DNA of 64,000 nucleotides from UBA9647 sp963739335. Its GTDB lineage: Bacteria; Bacteroidota; Ignavibacteria; UBA10030. Both the position numbers and the translations under genes were made by a program. The stretch covers positions 1 to 64,000 of the forward strand of contig CAVUAC010000011.1 of assembly GCA_963739335.1 (NCBI GenBank), in the 5' to 3' direction. This document shows, in pieces, positions 57,451 to 64,000 of the stretch. Under the pieces are notes generated by a model. That model saw nothing but the letters and a program-made list of their open reading frames with translations, made no database searches and had not been told where the DNA came from. Within the stretch, counting starts at the first letter, position 1, and every line of letters starts with the position of its first letter.

Positions 57451-57612
57451 GGGGTTGCGGATCCTGCGTGCTGGGCAACGCGAACAAATCTTACAGAAAA
57501 TTCCTGCCGAGTGCAAGACAAGGGCATGCCATCCATGAAAGGATCATCTAGTGCCGCTTCCAAAAAGTAATGTTATGTCTTGAGATGGATGCTACCATCG
57601 GGAGCGGGTCCC

Positions 57613-57631
57613 GTTCACCCGCTAGGTGAAC
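57613..57631. terminator. Hairpin downstream of the DUF1460 gene
   Basis: GTTCACC (57613-57619) pairs with GGTGAAC (57625-57631) around a 5-base loop, 65 bases past the DUF1460 stop. No T run follows on the minus strand. Confidence 0.35.
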
Positions 57632-57695
57632 AGGACGCCTTTCTGAATATGCCGAAGGCATGGCATTGCCACAAGATCTTTTATTAGAAGTGGCA

Positions 57696-58571
57696 CTAGG
57701 ATGGTTCGAGCGGCCGGGCAACCATGACGCCGAGCCGCTTTGCGCTGGCGGCAAGGTATTCCACGAGAGTTTTCTCGGTAATCTGCACGTTCGATCCGGA
57801 GAGTGGAGCATGCAGGAAGTGGAGCTTGCCGTTTTGCCAGATCGCAAGACCGGTGTGCGAGACATCGATTCCCTGGATGTCGGTTGAGATCGCGAGAACA
57901 TCACCGTTTTGTATTTTTGATGCGATCTTGTCCACCCCGTCTTTCGGTATGTGAAACATTGGGCGTTTGTTGATAGCTTCTTCCTGTTTTGTGATTAGCT
58001 TGATCAGTTCGGGCTGTCCCTTGAGCTGTCGATAAGAGTCAGGGTGAGTCGACATAAAGTCGATCTTTCGCTTGTATATAACCCCACCAATAGTTTTTGT
58101 GACGTTCTTCAAAACGCCCTTCTTCTCATTGTCGTAGACGTAATCAGTGAAATAATGCAGTCTGCTCGGATAACCATTGACGATCCCGCCGCGGTATCGG
58201 ACGAACTGAAGCTCAGCTTTATAGTCTTCAAACGTAGTTTTGTTCTTCTTGATGCATCGGGCAAGGACCAGGGCGTTCTCATAGAAGGTTACACAATCGA
58301 GTCCGCGCATGTTTATGACCAGGTGTTCTTCCCCTGGTTGCTCCAGTGTATTTGCGATGTACTCTGTGCCGAGGAACGATTTTCCCATTGCAACGATTAC
58401 CTCGCCAATGGGTTTCTGGCGAAGGTTAAGGGAGACCGCAAGCTCGAACTTCTTTGAGCAAATGGCGGCGTCATCATCCTGCAGTAGCGCGTTCCCGAGC
58501 GCGGGTATGCTGATCAAAGCCGGGACGCCAGCCGCGAGAGGAATTGTTTTCAAAAAAGCACGCCTGTTCAT
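57696..58571 (-). CDS. Exported DUF1460 protein, predicted amidase-like cysteine hydrolase
   Basis: A 291-residue protein of the DUF1460 family, an NlpC/P60-like fold related to N-acetylmuramoyl-L-alanine amidases. The N-terminus MNRRAFLKTIPLAAGVPALI resembles a Tat signal. The likely nucleophile Cys is in RGLDCVTFYENALVLAR, and the catalytic His in GIDVSHTGLAIWQNGKLHFL. YRGGIVNGYPSRLHYFTDYV is another family hallmark. It probably trims peptidoglycan fragments in the periplasm. The outer-membrane protein gene ends 13 bases upstream, same strand. Confidence 0.9.
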   Translation of the reverse strand: MNRRAFLKTIPLAAGVPALISIPALGNALLQDDDAAICSKKFELAVSLNLRQKPIGEVIVAMGKSFLGTEYIANTLEQPGEEHLVINMRGLDCVTFYENALVLARCIKKNKTTFEDYKAELQFVRYRGGIVNGYPSRLHYFTDYVYDNEKKGVLKNVTKTIGGVIYKRKIDFMSTHPDSYRQLKGQPELIKLITKQEEAINKRPMFHIPKDGVDKIASKIQNGDVLAISTDIQGIDVSHTGLAIWQNGKLHFLHAPLSGSNVQITEKTLVEYLAASAKRLGVMVARPLEPS

Positions 58572-58584
58572 ACAATATCCCCTC

Positions 58585-59352
58585 CTACAGTACCAGTCGG
58601 ATCCCCGCAGTCAGCAGGAAACCCGAGTAATCGAATTCCATGGTTGTCGTTTCGGCTGTGGTCTCGCCGAACCGTGTTACCGTGCCCTCCATGGAACCCA
58701 CCTGGGCAAACCGATAGCCTGCCTCCGCGTTGAGAGAGATGCCGTGAAACAACGGCACATTGGTTCCAAGGGACATGCCCACGCTGGTTCGCGTCTTTTT
58801 CAACATTCCATCTGTGTCGACGAACTGGACGGTCGTCGCGACACCCGAGGTCTTTTCAGTTTGAAAGCCCACAGCTTTCCCGGTCGCACGAGCGACCGCG
58901 AGGCCAAGATTCGCTTGTACGTACCATTCAAGAAAAAATGGTTGTGCTGAAGGATAATAGGCAATCCCAAGGACGATGTCCGTCGAAGCCACGCCGCGGT
59001 CCAGCAGCAGCGAACTGTAGGGATCATTGTAAGAGGTGGAGACCGTTTTTGACCAGTGCGACCCCGTCAGCGAAATGCCAAATTCTCGATCCACGCGATA
59101 ACCCACACCCGCGGAATAAAACAGTGGTCGTTTCACAGAGGCAAATGGCCCGACGGGAAATCCCTGTCTTCCCCAACCCTCAACATCCGATTGATTCTTG
59201 TTGTCGACGGCATCGAGGTTCAGCACGGCGTACCCCACGGAACCAGTGATAGACCACTTGCGATACTGGCCGTGAAGTGTCTGGGGGGTAAGGGCGACTC
59301 CAGCCGTGAGCACGATCCAGACGAGCTTGCAGGGTGCTGGCCGATGGAGCAT
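58585..59352 (-). CDS. Predicted outer-membrane beta-barrel protein
   Basis: A 255-residue exported protein. The signal peptide is LVWIVLTAGVALTPQTLHGQ. The rest alternates short amphipathic strands: KWSITGSVGYAVLNLD, PLFYSAGVGYRVDREFGISL, FFLEWYVQANLGLAVARATG, GISLNAEAGYRFAQVGSM. It ends FSGFLLTAGIRLVL-like with a terminal hydrophobic residue, as is usual for barrels assembled by BamA. It looks like an OmpA/OmpW-size barrel; ligand unknown. The longer frame to 59436 overlaps dnaB and is unnecessary. The actual terminal segment reads YSGFLLTAGIRLVL. Confidence 0.75.
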   Translation of the reverse strand: MLHRPAPCKLVWIVLTAGVALTPQTLHGQYRKWSITGSVGYAVLNLDAVDNKNQSDVEGWGRQGFPVGPFASVKRPLFYSAGVGYRVDREFGISLTGSHWSKTVSTSYNDPYSSLLLDRGVASTDIVLGIAYYPSAQPFFLEWYVQANLGLAVARATGKAVGFQTEKTSGVATTVQFVDTDGMLKKTRTSVGMSLGTNVPLFHGISLNAEAGYRFAQVGSMEGTVTRFGETTAETTTMEFDYSGFLLTAGIRLVL

Positions 59353-59383
59353 GGTTCTGCGGGGTAATCGCTGCCGGCGCGTG

Positions 59384-60817
59384 TCAGAATGGCGGATTCT
59401 CATCCGTTGGCTCTGGGGGCAGGAATGCAGCCTCACGAAACCGCGTCAGGTTCTCAAAGCGAGCATAGTGCTTGACGAATGCCAACCGAATGCTCCCCGT
59501 TGGACCGTTACGCTGCTTGCCGATAATGATTTCAGCCATTCCCTCGGTTGGCTCGTTGTTTTCGTCAACAGTAATGCCGAACATTTCGGGGCGGTGAACG
59601 AAGAGGACAACGTCTGCATCCTGCTCGATAGCGCCGGACTCGCGCAAATCAGCGAGAACCGGGCGCTTGTCACCGCGCAGCTCGAGGGCGCGATTCAACT
59701 GTGAGAGGGCTACAACGGGAATGTTCAGCTCCTTTGCCAATGCCTTGAGGGATCGTGAAATCGTGGAGATCTCCTGCTCGCGGCTCTGAGCGTTCTTCGG
59801 GCCCTGCATCAACTGGAGGTAGTCAATAATAATCAACCCAACGTTGTGTTCAGCTTTGAGCCGGCGTGCCTTTGCGCGAATTTCAAGCGCTGAGAGCGCA
59901 GGTGAATCGTCGATCAAGATTTTCGCCTTATATAGCTTGCCTATACTCGTGCTGAGCTTTCGCCATTCATCTTCCGGCAAACGGCCGGTGCGGACGCTGT
60001 GTGCGTCGACACGTGCTTCAGCACAGATGAGGCGCAAGACCAGTTGCTGAGTAGACATTTCGAGGCTGAAGAAGGCGACCGGCACATCGTGAAGGATTGA
60101 TGCGTTGCGCGCGATGGAGAGAACAAGTGCTGTCTTTCCTTGGCTCGGTCGACCTGCAACGATGATGAGATCGGACTTCTGGAATCCGCCGGTGTAGTTA
60201 TCGAGTTCTGTGAAAGCCGATGGCACGCCCGTCACGCCGCTGTGTTTGCCGTGGATGCTCTCCAGCATTTCCATCGTCTGGTGAACAGCGGTGCCCATGG
60301 ACGTAAAACTCTTTTTCATCCTCTGCTCAGAGATCTGGAAAATCTTCTGCTCGGCTTCGTCCAGGAGGTCGAGAGCGTCTTCGGTTTCGCTATATGCGCG
60401 GCCGGCAACCTCTGATGAGGCAGAGATCAACTGGCGCATCAATGCTTTCTCCAGAACGATGTGGGCATGGTAGTCGATGTTTGCTGCAGTGGTGATTCGC
60501 GTCGTCAGTTCTGTGAGATAGTACTCGCCCCCGATTTTGTCGAGTTCGCCACGTCGGCGAAGCTCCTCCACGAGTGTAATAAGATCAACCGGCTCGCTCC
60601 GCTCAAAGAGAGCGATCATCGAGGTGAAAATCCGTTGATGCGCCGGTTTATAGAAGGACGTATCGTCGAGAATCTCAATCGCCTTCGCGATTGCTCCTTT
60701 ATCAAGGAGCATCGCGCCGAGCACGGCCATTTCTACATCCACCGCCTGCGGTGGGATGCGGCCCTCGGCCGGGGTGCTCTGTTCTGCGATGTTGAATGTT
60801 CGTCGAGGATCTGCCAT
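59384..60817 (-). CDS. dnaB: Replicative DNA helicase DnaB
   Basis: The hexameric 5'-3' helicase of the replication fork, 477 residues. The N-terminal domain has PPQAVDVEMAVLGAMLLDKG and YFLTEL-like YYLTELTTRI. The RecA-like domain has Walker A GRPSQGKTALVLSIARN near 222, the DnaB signature FFSLEMSTQQLVLRLICAEA, Walker B LIIIDYLQLM, and the arginine-finger region QRNGPTGSIRLAFVKHYARF. No intein is present. Found in the same window as its likely loader DciA, but about 52 kb away. Confidence 0.96.
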   Translation of the reverse strand: MADPRRTFNIAEQSTPAEGRIPPQAVDVEMAVLGAMLLDKGAIAKAIEILDDTSFYKPAHQRIFTSMIALFERSEPVDLITLVEELRRRGELDKIGGEYYLTELTTRITTAANIDYHAHIVLEKALMRQLISASSEVAGRAYSETEDALDLLDEAEQKIFQISEQRMKKSFTSMGTAVHQTMEMLESIHGKHSGVTGVPSAFTELDNYTGGFQKSDLIIVAGRPSQGKTALVLSIARNASILHDVPVAFFSLEMSTQQLVLRLICAEARVDAHSVRTGRLPEDEWRKLSTSIGKLYKAKILIDDSPALSALEIRAKARRLKAEHNVGLIIIDYLQLMQGPKNAQSREQEISTISRSLKALAKELNIPVVALSQLNRALELRGDKRPVLADLRESGAIEQDADVVLFVHRPEMFGITVDENNEPTEGMAEIIIGKQRNGPTGSIRLAFVKHYARFENLTRFREAAFLPPEPTDENPPF

Positions 60818-61017
60818 GATGATGCTCCTTTGACTGAATGTACGCGAAAATCAGTGATCTCCAAACTTCTTCTCGTCTACCTCCACGCGCATCGCCGGAC
60901 AATCAGATGTGACAGGAAGAGGGCATATTGCGTAGGCGGTGAGGGCCTACGGCGGATTGAAGCCCCCGTTTCTCAAAAGACCTCTTTCCTGCCTTGTAGA
61001 CATTGAAACGAAGGTAC

Positions 61018-61383
61018 CTAACTCCTCGCTCTCAGCTGTTGGGCTCGCAGTACACCCCCGACGATTGTCGCTGGCACCATGAACCCGAGGACGGCTATTT
61101 GCGACCAGAGCGATCCGTGTCCGGGCTGTGCAATGAGTGATACCGTTGCGATAACTGCCATGATGCATGCAACGGCGACGGAGTGTTTGATTTCCTTCTT
61201 CCCAGCGATCCGCGCAGCAAGGTACCCGGCCAGCGCCGCAAAGAACATTCCGTAGACAGTGCTCCAGATGCGGAAACCAATCTCTGGTTCCTGGCGAGAG
61301 TCAACCCCCACGAGTTGAAACAGCACAATGGTTGATACGCCAAAAACAAGATATCCAATGAGAACAGAGAGAACACTTTTCAT
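61018..61383 (-). CDS. Small four-helix membrane protein of unknown function
   Basis: A 121-residue hydrophobic protein with four predicted helices: MKSVLSVLIGYLVFGVSTIV; STVYGMFFAALAGYLAARIA; SVAVACIMAVIATVSLIA; IAVLGFMVPATIVGGVL. A basic KKEIKH turn follows helix 2. The ATG at 61383 is preferred to a start at 61434 inside a repeat-like segment. No family is recognised; the plan recalls small uncharacterised integral proteins common in this phylum. Confidence 0.65.
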   Translation of the reverse strand: MKSVLSVLIGYLVFGVSTIVLFQLVGVDSRQEPEIGFRIWSTVYGMFFAALAGYLAARIAGKKEIKHSVAVACIMAVIATVSLIAQPGHGSLWSQIAVLGFMVPATIVGGVLRAQQLRARS

Positions 61384-61395
61384 GTCAGAACCCCA

Positions 61396-61450
61396 GGCAC
61401 TTACGATTGACGAATTCCAATTCTCAATTTCCAATTGATGATTGGTGGTG
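61396..61450. repeat. Low-complexity intergenic repeat (AATTG/CAATT words)
   Basis: Between the small membrane protein and the M20 peptidase lie repeated words: ATTGACGAATTCCAATTCTC and AATTTCCAATTGATGATTGG. AATTCC/GGAATT and CAATT/AATTG inverted pairs can fold into several alternative stems. It looks like a dispersed intergenic repeat family, as does the TTCGAA palindrome at 20711, though no second copy is in the window. Confidence 0.4.
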
Positions 61451-61455
61451 ATGCA

Positions 61456-62883
61456 TTAATGGGTTACAGATTTAATGAATTTGTACATGAAATCTACACT
61501 ATCATAGAACTCTTTGACTCCGATCCGCTCGTCTCTTCCGTGTGCGCGGACATCGTCGATGTCCGCAAAGATTCCTGACACACCGTAGACCGGGATCCCC
61601 GCCTGCCGCAAGAATTTGCCATCTGATGCGCCGGTGGACATAGTGGGGGTTACCGTCACACCGGGCCACATCGACGCTGTGAGTTTCTCGACGTTGTCCA
61701 TAACATCTTTTCGGAGCGGTGAGGGCGGACCCGGTCGTGGTTGCCCCAGTTGCCTGACAGTGATCTGACTGTCGGCGAGAACGCGGCGCAGCGTGGCAAG
61801 TACATTTTCTACAGAGTCATCGGGCAGCATGCGGCAATTTACGATAGCGCGAGCGGTCTGCGGCAAAGCATTCTCAGCGTGCCCGCCACTAAGCATTGTC
61901 GGCACGCAGGTTGTACGCATCAGTGCGTTGTAGTATGTGGAGGATGCCGCAAGGCGGTTCGCGGCCGCCGTGTCCAGAGGTGTCTTCAGGACAGCAATCA
62001 TATCAGCTCTGATCTGGTCGGTCTCCTTGTTCACGGTTCGCTCAAAGAAGGTTCGGGTCGTCTCGTTGAGCCGGATTGGGAAGTCATAGTGCGCCAGTCG
62101 GCTGAGACCCGCCGCGAGCCGGTAGATAGCATTGTCCTTGACCGGCATCGAGCTGTGTCCACCCCGATTTTTCACCTCAAGCTGAAAACTCATGTACACC
62201 TTCTCACTCGTCTGGACTTCCATCAACATGGGTTTGCCGGCCTTGATATCTCCGCCTCCACCCTCAAGGTTGATGGCGAACTCCGCATCGATGAGGTCGC
62301 GGCGATGCGTGAGGAGCCACTCAACGCCGTTCGCGTCGCCATTTTCTTCGTGCTCTGTCAATGCCACAATGATGTCGCGGTTCGGAATAAATCCTTCGTT
62401 TCGCAAACGGATAAGGTTTGCGACGATATCTGCATCCTCGCACTTCATGTCGGAGGTCCCACGGCCGTAGAAGTATCCATCCTTCTCAATAAAGGTGAAC
62501 GGATCGAAAGACCAATCCTGACGGAGTGCTTCAACAACATCCATGTGACCAATGAAGAGGATGGGGTGAAGAGCACCTTTGCCGTGGTAACGCACAATAA
62601 GGTTCATATTTTGTGACCGTGGACCCACGATTTGAATATCGCCGCCCGGGAATCCCGCAGTCTTCAACCGCGAGGCCATCGCTTCAGCCGCCTTCGTGCT
62701 TCCGACGTTCATGGTTGTGTTGATCTCGATCAGCTCCTTGAAAATGTCACGGGCGAGTTTCTGATGTGGCGAAACAGCATCTGCACCCCCGCTGGTCTGT
62801 GCGAGAAGAGATTGAGCCGCGGGAAGCGACAGAGCGGCAGCAAGATAGAGCTGGAGGAAAAGAATCTTGGTGGTGTTCCGCAT
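61456..62883 (-). CDS. Exported M20 family metallopeptidase
   Basis: A 475-residue secreted zinc peptidase of the M20/ArgE/DapE/CPG2 group. The signal peptide is ILFLQLYLAAALSLPAAQSL. Metal-site motifs: LFIGHMDVVEA with His113, GRGTSDMKCEDA with the bridging Asp145, and TEHEENGDANG with catalytic Glu179 and ligand Glu180. The lid/dimer domain has NRGGHSSMP. STGASDGKFLRQAGIPVYGV and the downstream HGRDERIGV supply the last ligand His. Likely cleaves peptides or N-acylated amino acids in the periplasm. Confidence 0.93.
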   Translation of the reverse strand: MRNTTKILFLQLYLAAALSLPAAQSLLAQTSGGADAVSPHQKLARDIFKELIEINTTMNVGSTKAAEAMASRLKTAGFPGGDIQIVGPRSQNMNLIVRYHGKGALHPILFIGHMDVVEALRQDWSFDPFTFIEKDGYFYGRGTSDMKCEDADIVANLIRLRNEGFIPNRDIIVALTEHEENGDANGVEWLLTHRRDLIDAEFAINLEGGGGDIKAGKPMLMEVQTSEKVYMSFQLEVKNRGGHSSMPVKDNAIYRLAAGLSRLAHYDFPIRLNETTRTFFERTVNKETDQIRADMIAVLKTPLDTAAANRLAASSTYYNALMRTTCVPTMLSGGHAENALPQTARAIVNCRMLPDDSVENVLATLRRVLADSQITVRQLGQPRPGPPSPLRKDVMDNVEKLTASMWPGVTVTPTMSTGASDGKFLRQAGIPVYGVSGIFADIDDVRAHGRDERIGVKEFYDSVDFMYKFIKSVTH

Positions 62884-63012
62884 TGTTTGTGCGTTTCCTC
62901 TCTATAAGCGTTGCGTATGTTTTTGGATCGTTTCTCGCCAGGTCGTTCCTCTATTTCTCTATTCTACTTGAGAACGCTCCTGTAACAAACAATCTCCTTC
63001 TGCGTGCGGCCG

Positions 63013-63552
63013 TTACGCCGCAGCTTTTGGTTCAAGCGGCTGGGATCGTACGTAGTGCAGCTGAACCAGTCCTGTTGAAAATGATTTGCAGCCGATCAGC
63101 TCGAAATTGCGGCGTTTATTTGACCTCAGGAAAAGCGGTGTTCCCTTGCCGAGTATGATTGGATGAATAGAAAGGATCATTTCGTCAATGAGGTCGAGCT
63201 GGAAGAAGGAGTGGGCAAAATCGCTGCCGCCCACGAGCCAGATGTCCTTTCCGTCCTGGGCTTTGAGATCGTTGACGAACCTCAAGATGTCTCCGGAGAC
63301 AAAAAGCACATTCTTCCTCTTCTTGTGAGTTCGACTGCGGGAAAACACATAGTTCTTCATACCTGAATAGATTTCGCTTCCCGTTTCCACCATGAGGTCG
63401 TACGTCTTTCGGCCGATGAGCGCGGCATCGACCTTTGTGAAAAACTCCCTCAGTCCGTAGTCCTGGTCGGTGTAGAGCCAGTCAAACTCGCCCTTGGGGC
63501 CAGCAATATAGCCGTCGAGGCTCAGGGCGATGTTGAGAATGATCTTTCTCAT
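63013..63552 (-). CDS. Dihydrofolate reductase-like (RibD C-terminal domain) protein
   Basis: A 179-residue protein of the DHFR/RibD-C superfamily. MRKIILNIALSLDGYIAGPK is the opening strand, GRKTYDLMVE the nucleotide-binding helix region, and DIWLVGGSDFAHSFFQLDLI the second NADPH contact. The ending IILGKGTPLFL is also typical. These stand-alone proteins are predicted NADPH reductases with unknown substrate and are distinct from FolA. It is not in a riboflavin cluster. The ATG at 63552 is preceded by GGGAGGG. Confidence 0.88.
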   Translation of the reverse strand: MRKIILNIALSLDGYIAGPKGEFDWLYTDQDYGLREFFTKVDAALIGRKTYDLMVETGSEIYSGMKNYVFSRSRTHKKRKNVLFVSGDILRFVNDLKAQDGKDIWLVGGSDFAHSFFQLDLIDEMILSIHPIILGKGTPLFLRSNKRRNFELIGCKSFSTGLVQLHYVRSQPLEPKAAA

Positions 63553-63570
63553 AAAGACCCTCCCGGGAAC

Positions 63571-63813
63571 TCAGCCAAGTTTTATCTGCAGCATCGCTGG
63601 AAACGAGTTAATGAGCGCATGGACGAAAATGCATGCAAACAAGTTATTTTTGGTGCGGGCGTACATCGTGCCAAGTATCAAACCCATGGGAATGCCCTGA
63701 CCGAATGCCAACGCAAAAGCCCCGGGCCAATTTCCATGGGACGGCCATCGAGGATTGAGGTACGCGTACGGCAGGTGACATAGTCCGAACAACAGCGATG
63801 CCCAGTGGAGCAT
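63571..63813 (-). pseudogene. Truncated CPBP-family intramembrane protease
   Basis: An 80-residue frame carries only the C-terminal part of a CPBP (CAAX/Abi-type) protease. Motif 2 is LFGLCHLPYAYL and motif 3 is FVHALINSFPAML, with GQGIPMGLILGTMYARTKNN between them. Motif 1 (EExxxR) and the upstream helices are missing; in their place, 25 bases further upstream, is the stop of a VIT-like transporter gene. A deletion joining the two genes, or an error in the sequence, would explain this. As read, it should not be an active protease. Confidence 0.6.
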
Positions 63814-63838
63814 TTCGTGCTCGGGGCGGCTGTTTGTG

Positions 63839-64000
63839 TTATCTGATTGCCGGAGAGACGAGCAGCCCAATTGCGTAAGTAATGGCTGCCTCGCCAAGCC
63901 CGACAAGCGTCATCTCCGCTCCGCTCTTGAGCCACGAGCGACCCGTGACAAGTACCTTTGAGGCTCCAACCAGAAAATGTGCCGCGGTGCTGACGACGAG
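63839..64000 (-). CDS. VIT/CCC1-like transporter, C-terminal end only
   Basis: The minus-strand frame entering at the window edge is open for 53 codons to TAA at 63839-63841. It encodes two membrane helices: VVSTAAHFLVGASKVLVTGR and SGAEMTLVGLGEAAITYAIG, ending LLVSPAIR. The TGRSWLKSGAEM loop between them matches the end of VIT1/CCC1-type iron/manganese transporters. With so little sequence the family call is tentative. Confidence 0.5.
   Translation of the reverse strand, partial: LVVSTAAHFLVGASKVLVTGRSWLKSGAEMTLVGLGEAAITYAIGLLVSPAIR

Noticed and set aside
61741..62616. Plus-strand 291-residue frame
   Set aside because: Antisense to the M20 peptidase, whose metal-site motifs are intact on the minus strand.

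Overview
The window covers the chromosomal replication-origin region of a bacterium that most resembles the Bacteroidota/Chlorobi/Ignavibacteria side of the FCB group. The main evidence is a complete Bat (aerotolerance-type) operon, dnaA-dnaN-recF-dciA-gyrB-gyrA running away from a divergent rpmH-rnpA-yidD-yidC cluster, an AddAB-type nuclease, and several families common in that group (DUF2911, DUF1579, DUF1460). Unlike typical Bacteroidetes, many genes have a clear Shine-Dalgarno sequence. The phylum is an inference from gene content, and no rRNA is present to confirm it.

Layout. 1-2006 (minus): yidC (cut by the window edge), yidD, rnpA and rpmH. 2007-2517 and 3988-4454: AT-rich gene-free stretches flanking dnaA, the former with DnaA-box-like sites, together the likely oriC. 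2518-11850 (plus): dnaA, dnaN, recF, dciA, gyrB, gyrA. 11917-13477: DUF192 and DUF1579 proteins and a strong terminator. 13494-21728 (minus): moxR, DUF58, an uncharacterised membrane protein, batA, a batB-batC fusion, batD, batE. 22051-26925 (plus): cysE, cysK, L-lactate dehydrogenase and an acyl-activating enzyme. 26926-28694: a repeat-rich segment with a tRNA-Gly gene, three 127-bp repeats that each carry a tRNA-Gly 5' half, an older decayed copy of the locus, and a broken phytanoyl-CoA-dioxygenase-like gene. 28695-34824 (minus): secreted GH29 and GH38 glycosidases with a small cysteine-rich protein between them. 35360-40057: mixed metabolic and small genes including an acyl-ACP desaturase. 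40082-42776: a GH3 enzyme with a PA14 domain. 42903-48834: addB and addA. 48930-55108: msrA, a TonB_C/parvulin lipoprotein, a thioredoxin-TPR protein, a coupled three-gene set (CHASE2-like, unknown membrane protein, secreted hydrolase) and a STAS protein. 55334-64000: rRNA/tRNA methyltransferase, CDGSH protein, tandem DUF2911, DUF1460, outer-membrane protein, dnaB, M20 peptidase, DHFR-like protein, a CPBP protease fragment and a VIT-type transporter end.

How the genes work together. DnaA, the beta clamp, RecF, gyrase, DciA (helicase loader) and DnaB are all in one window, so most of the initiation machinery is here. No dnaC/dnaI-type loader was seen, which agrees with DciA doing that job. The Bat operon is an intact MoxR-VWA envelope module apart from one frameshift in batD.

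Data quality. At least eleven single-base frameshifts, mostly +1, break genes that should be intact, including gyrB (three, plus an in-frame TGA), gyrA (two), addB (two), batD, GH38, GH3 and an alpha/beta hydrolase. Because gyrase is essential, I read most of these as consensus errors, and I annotate the genes end to end with each break point noted.
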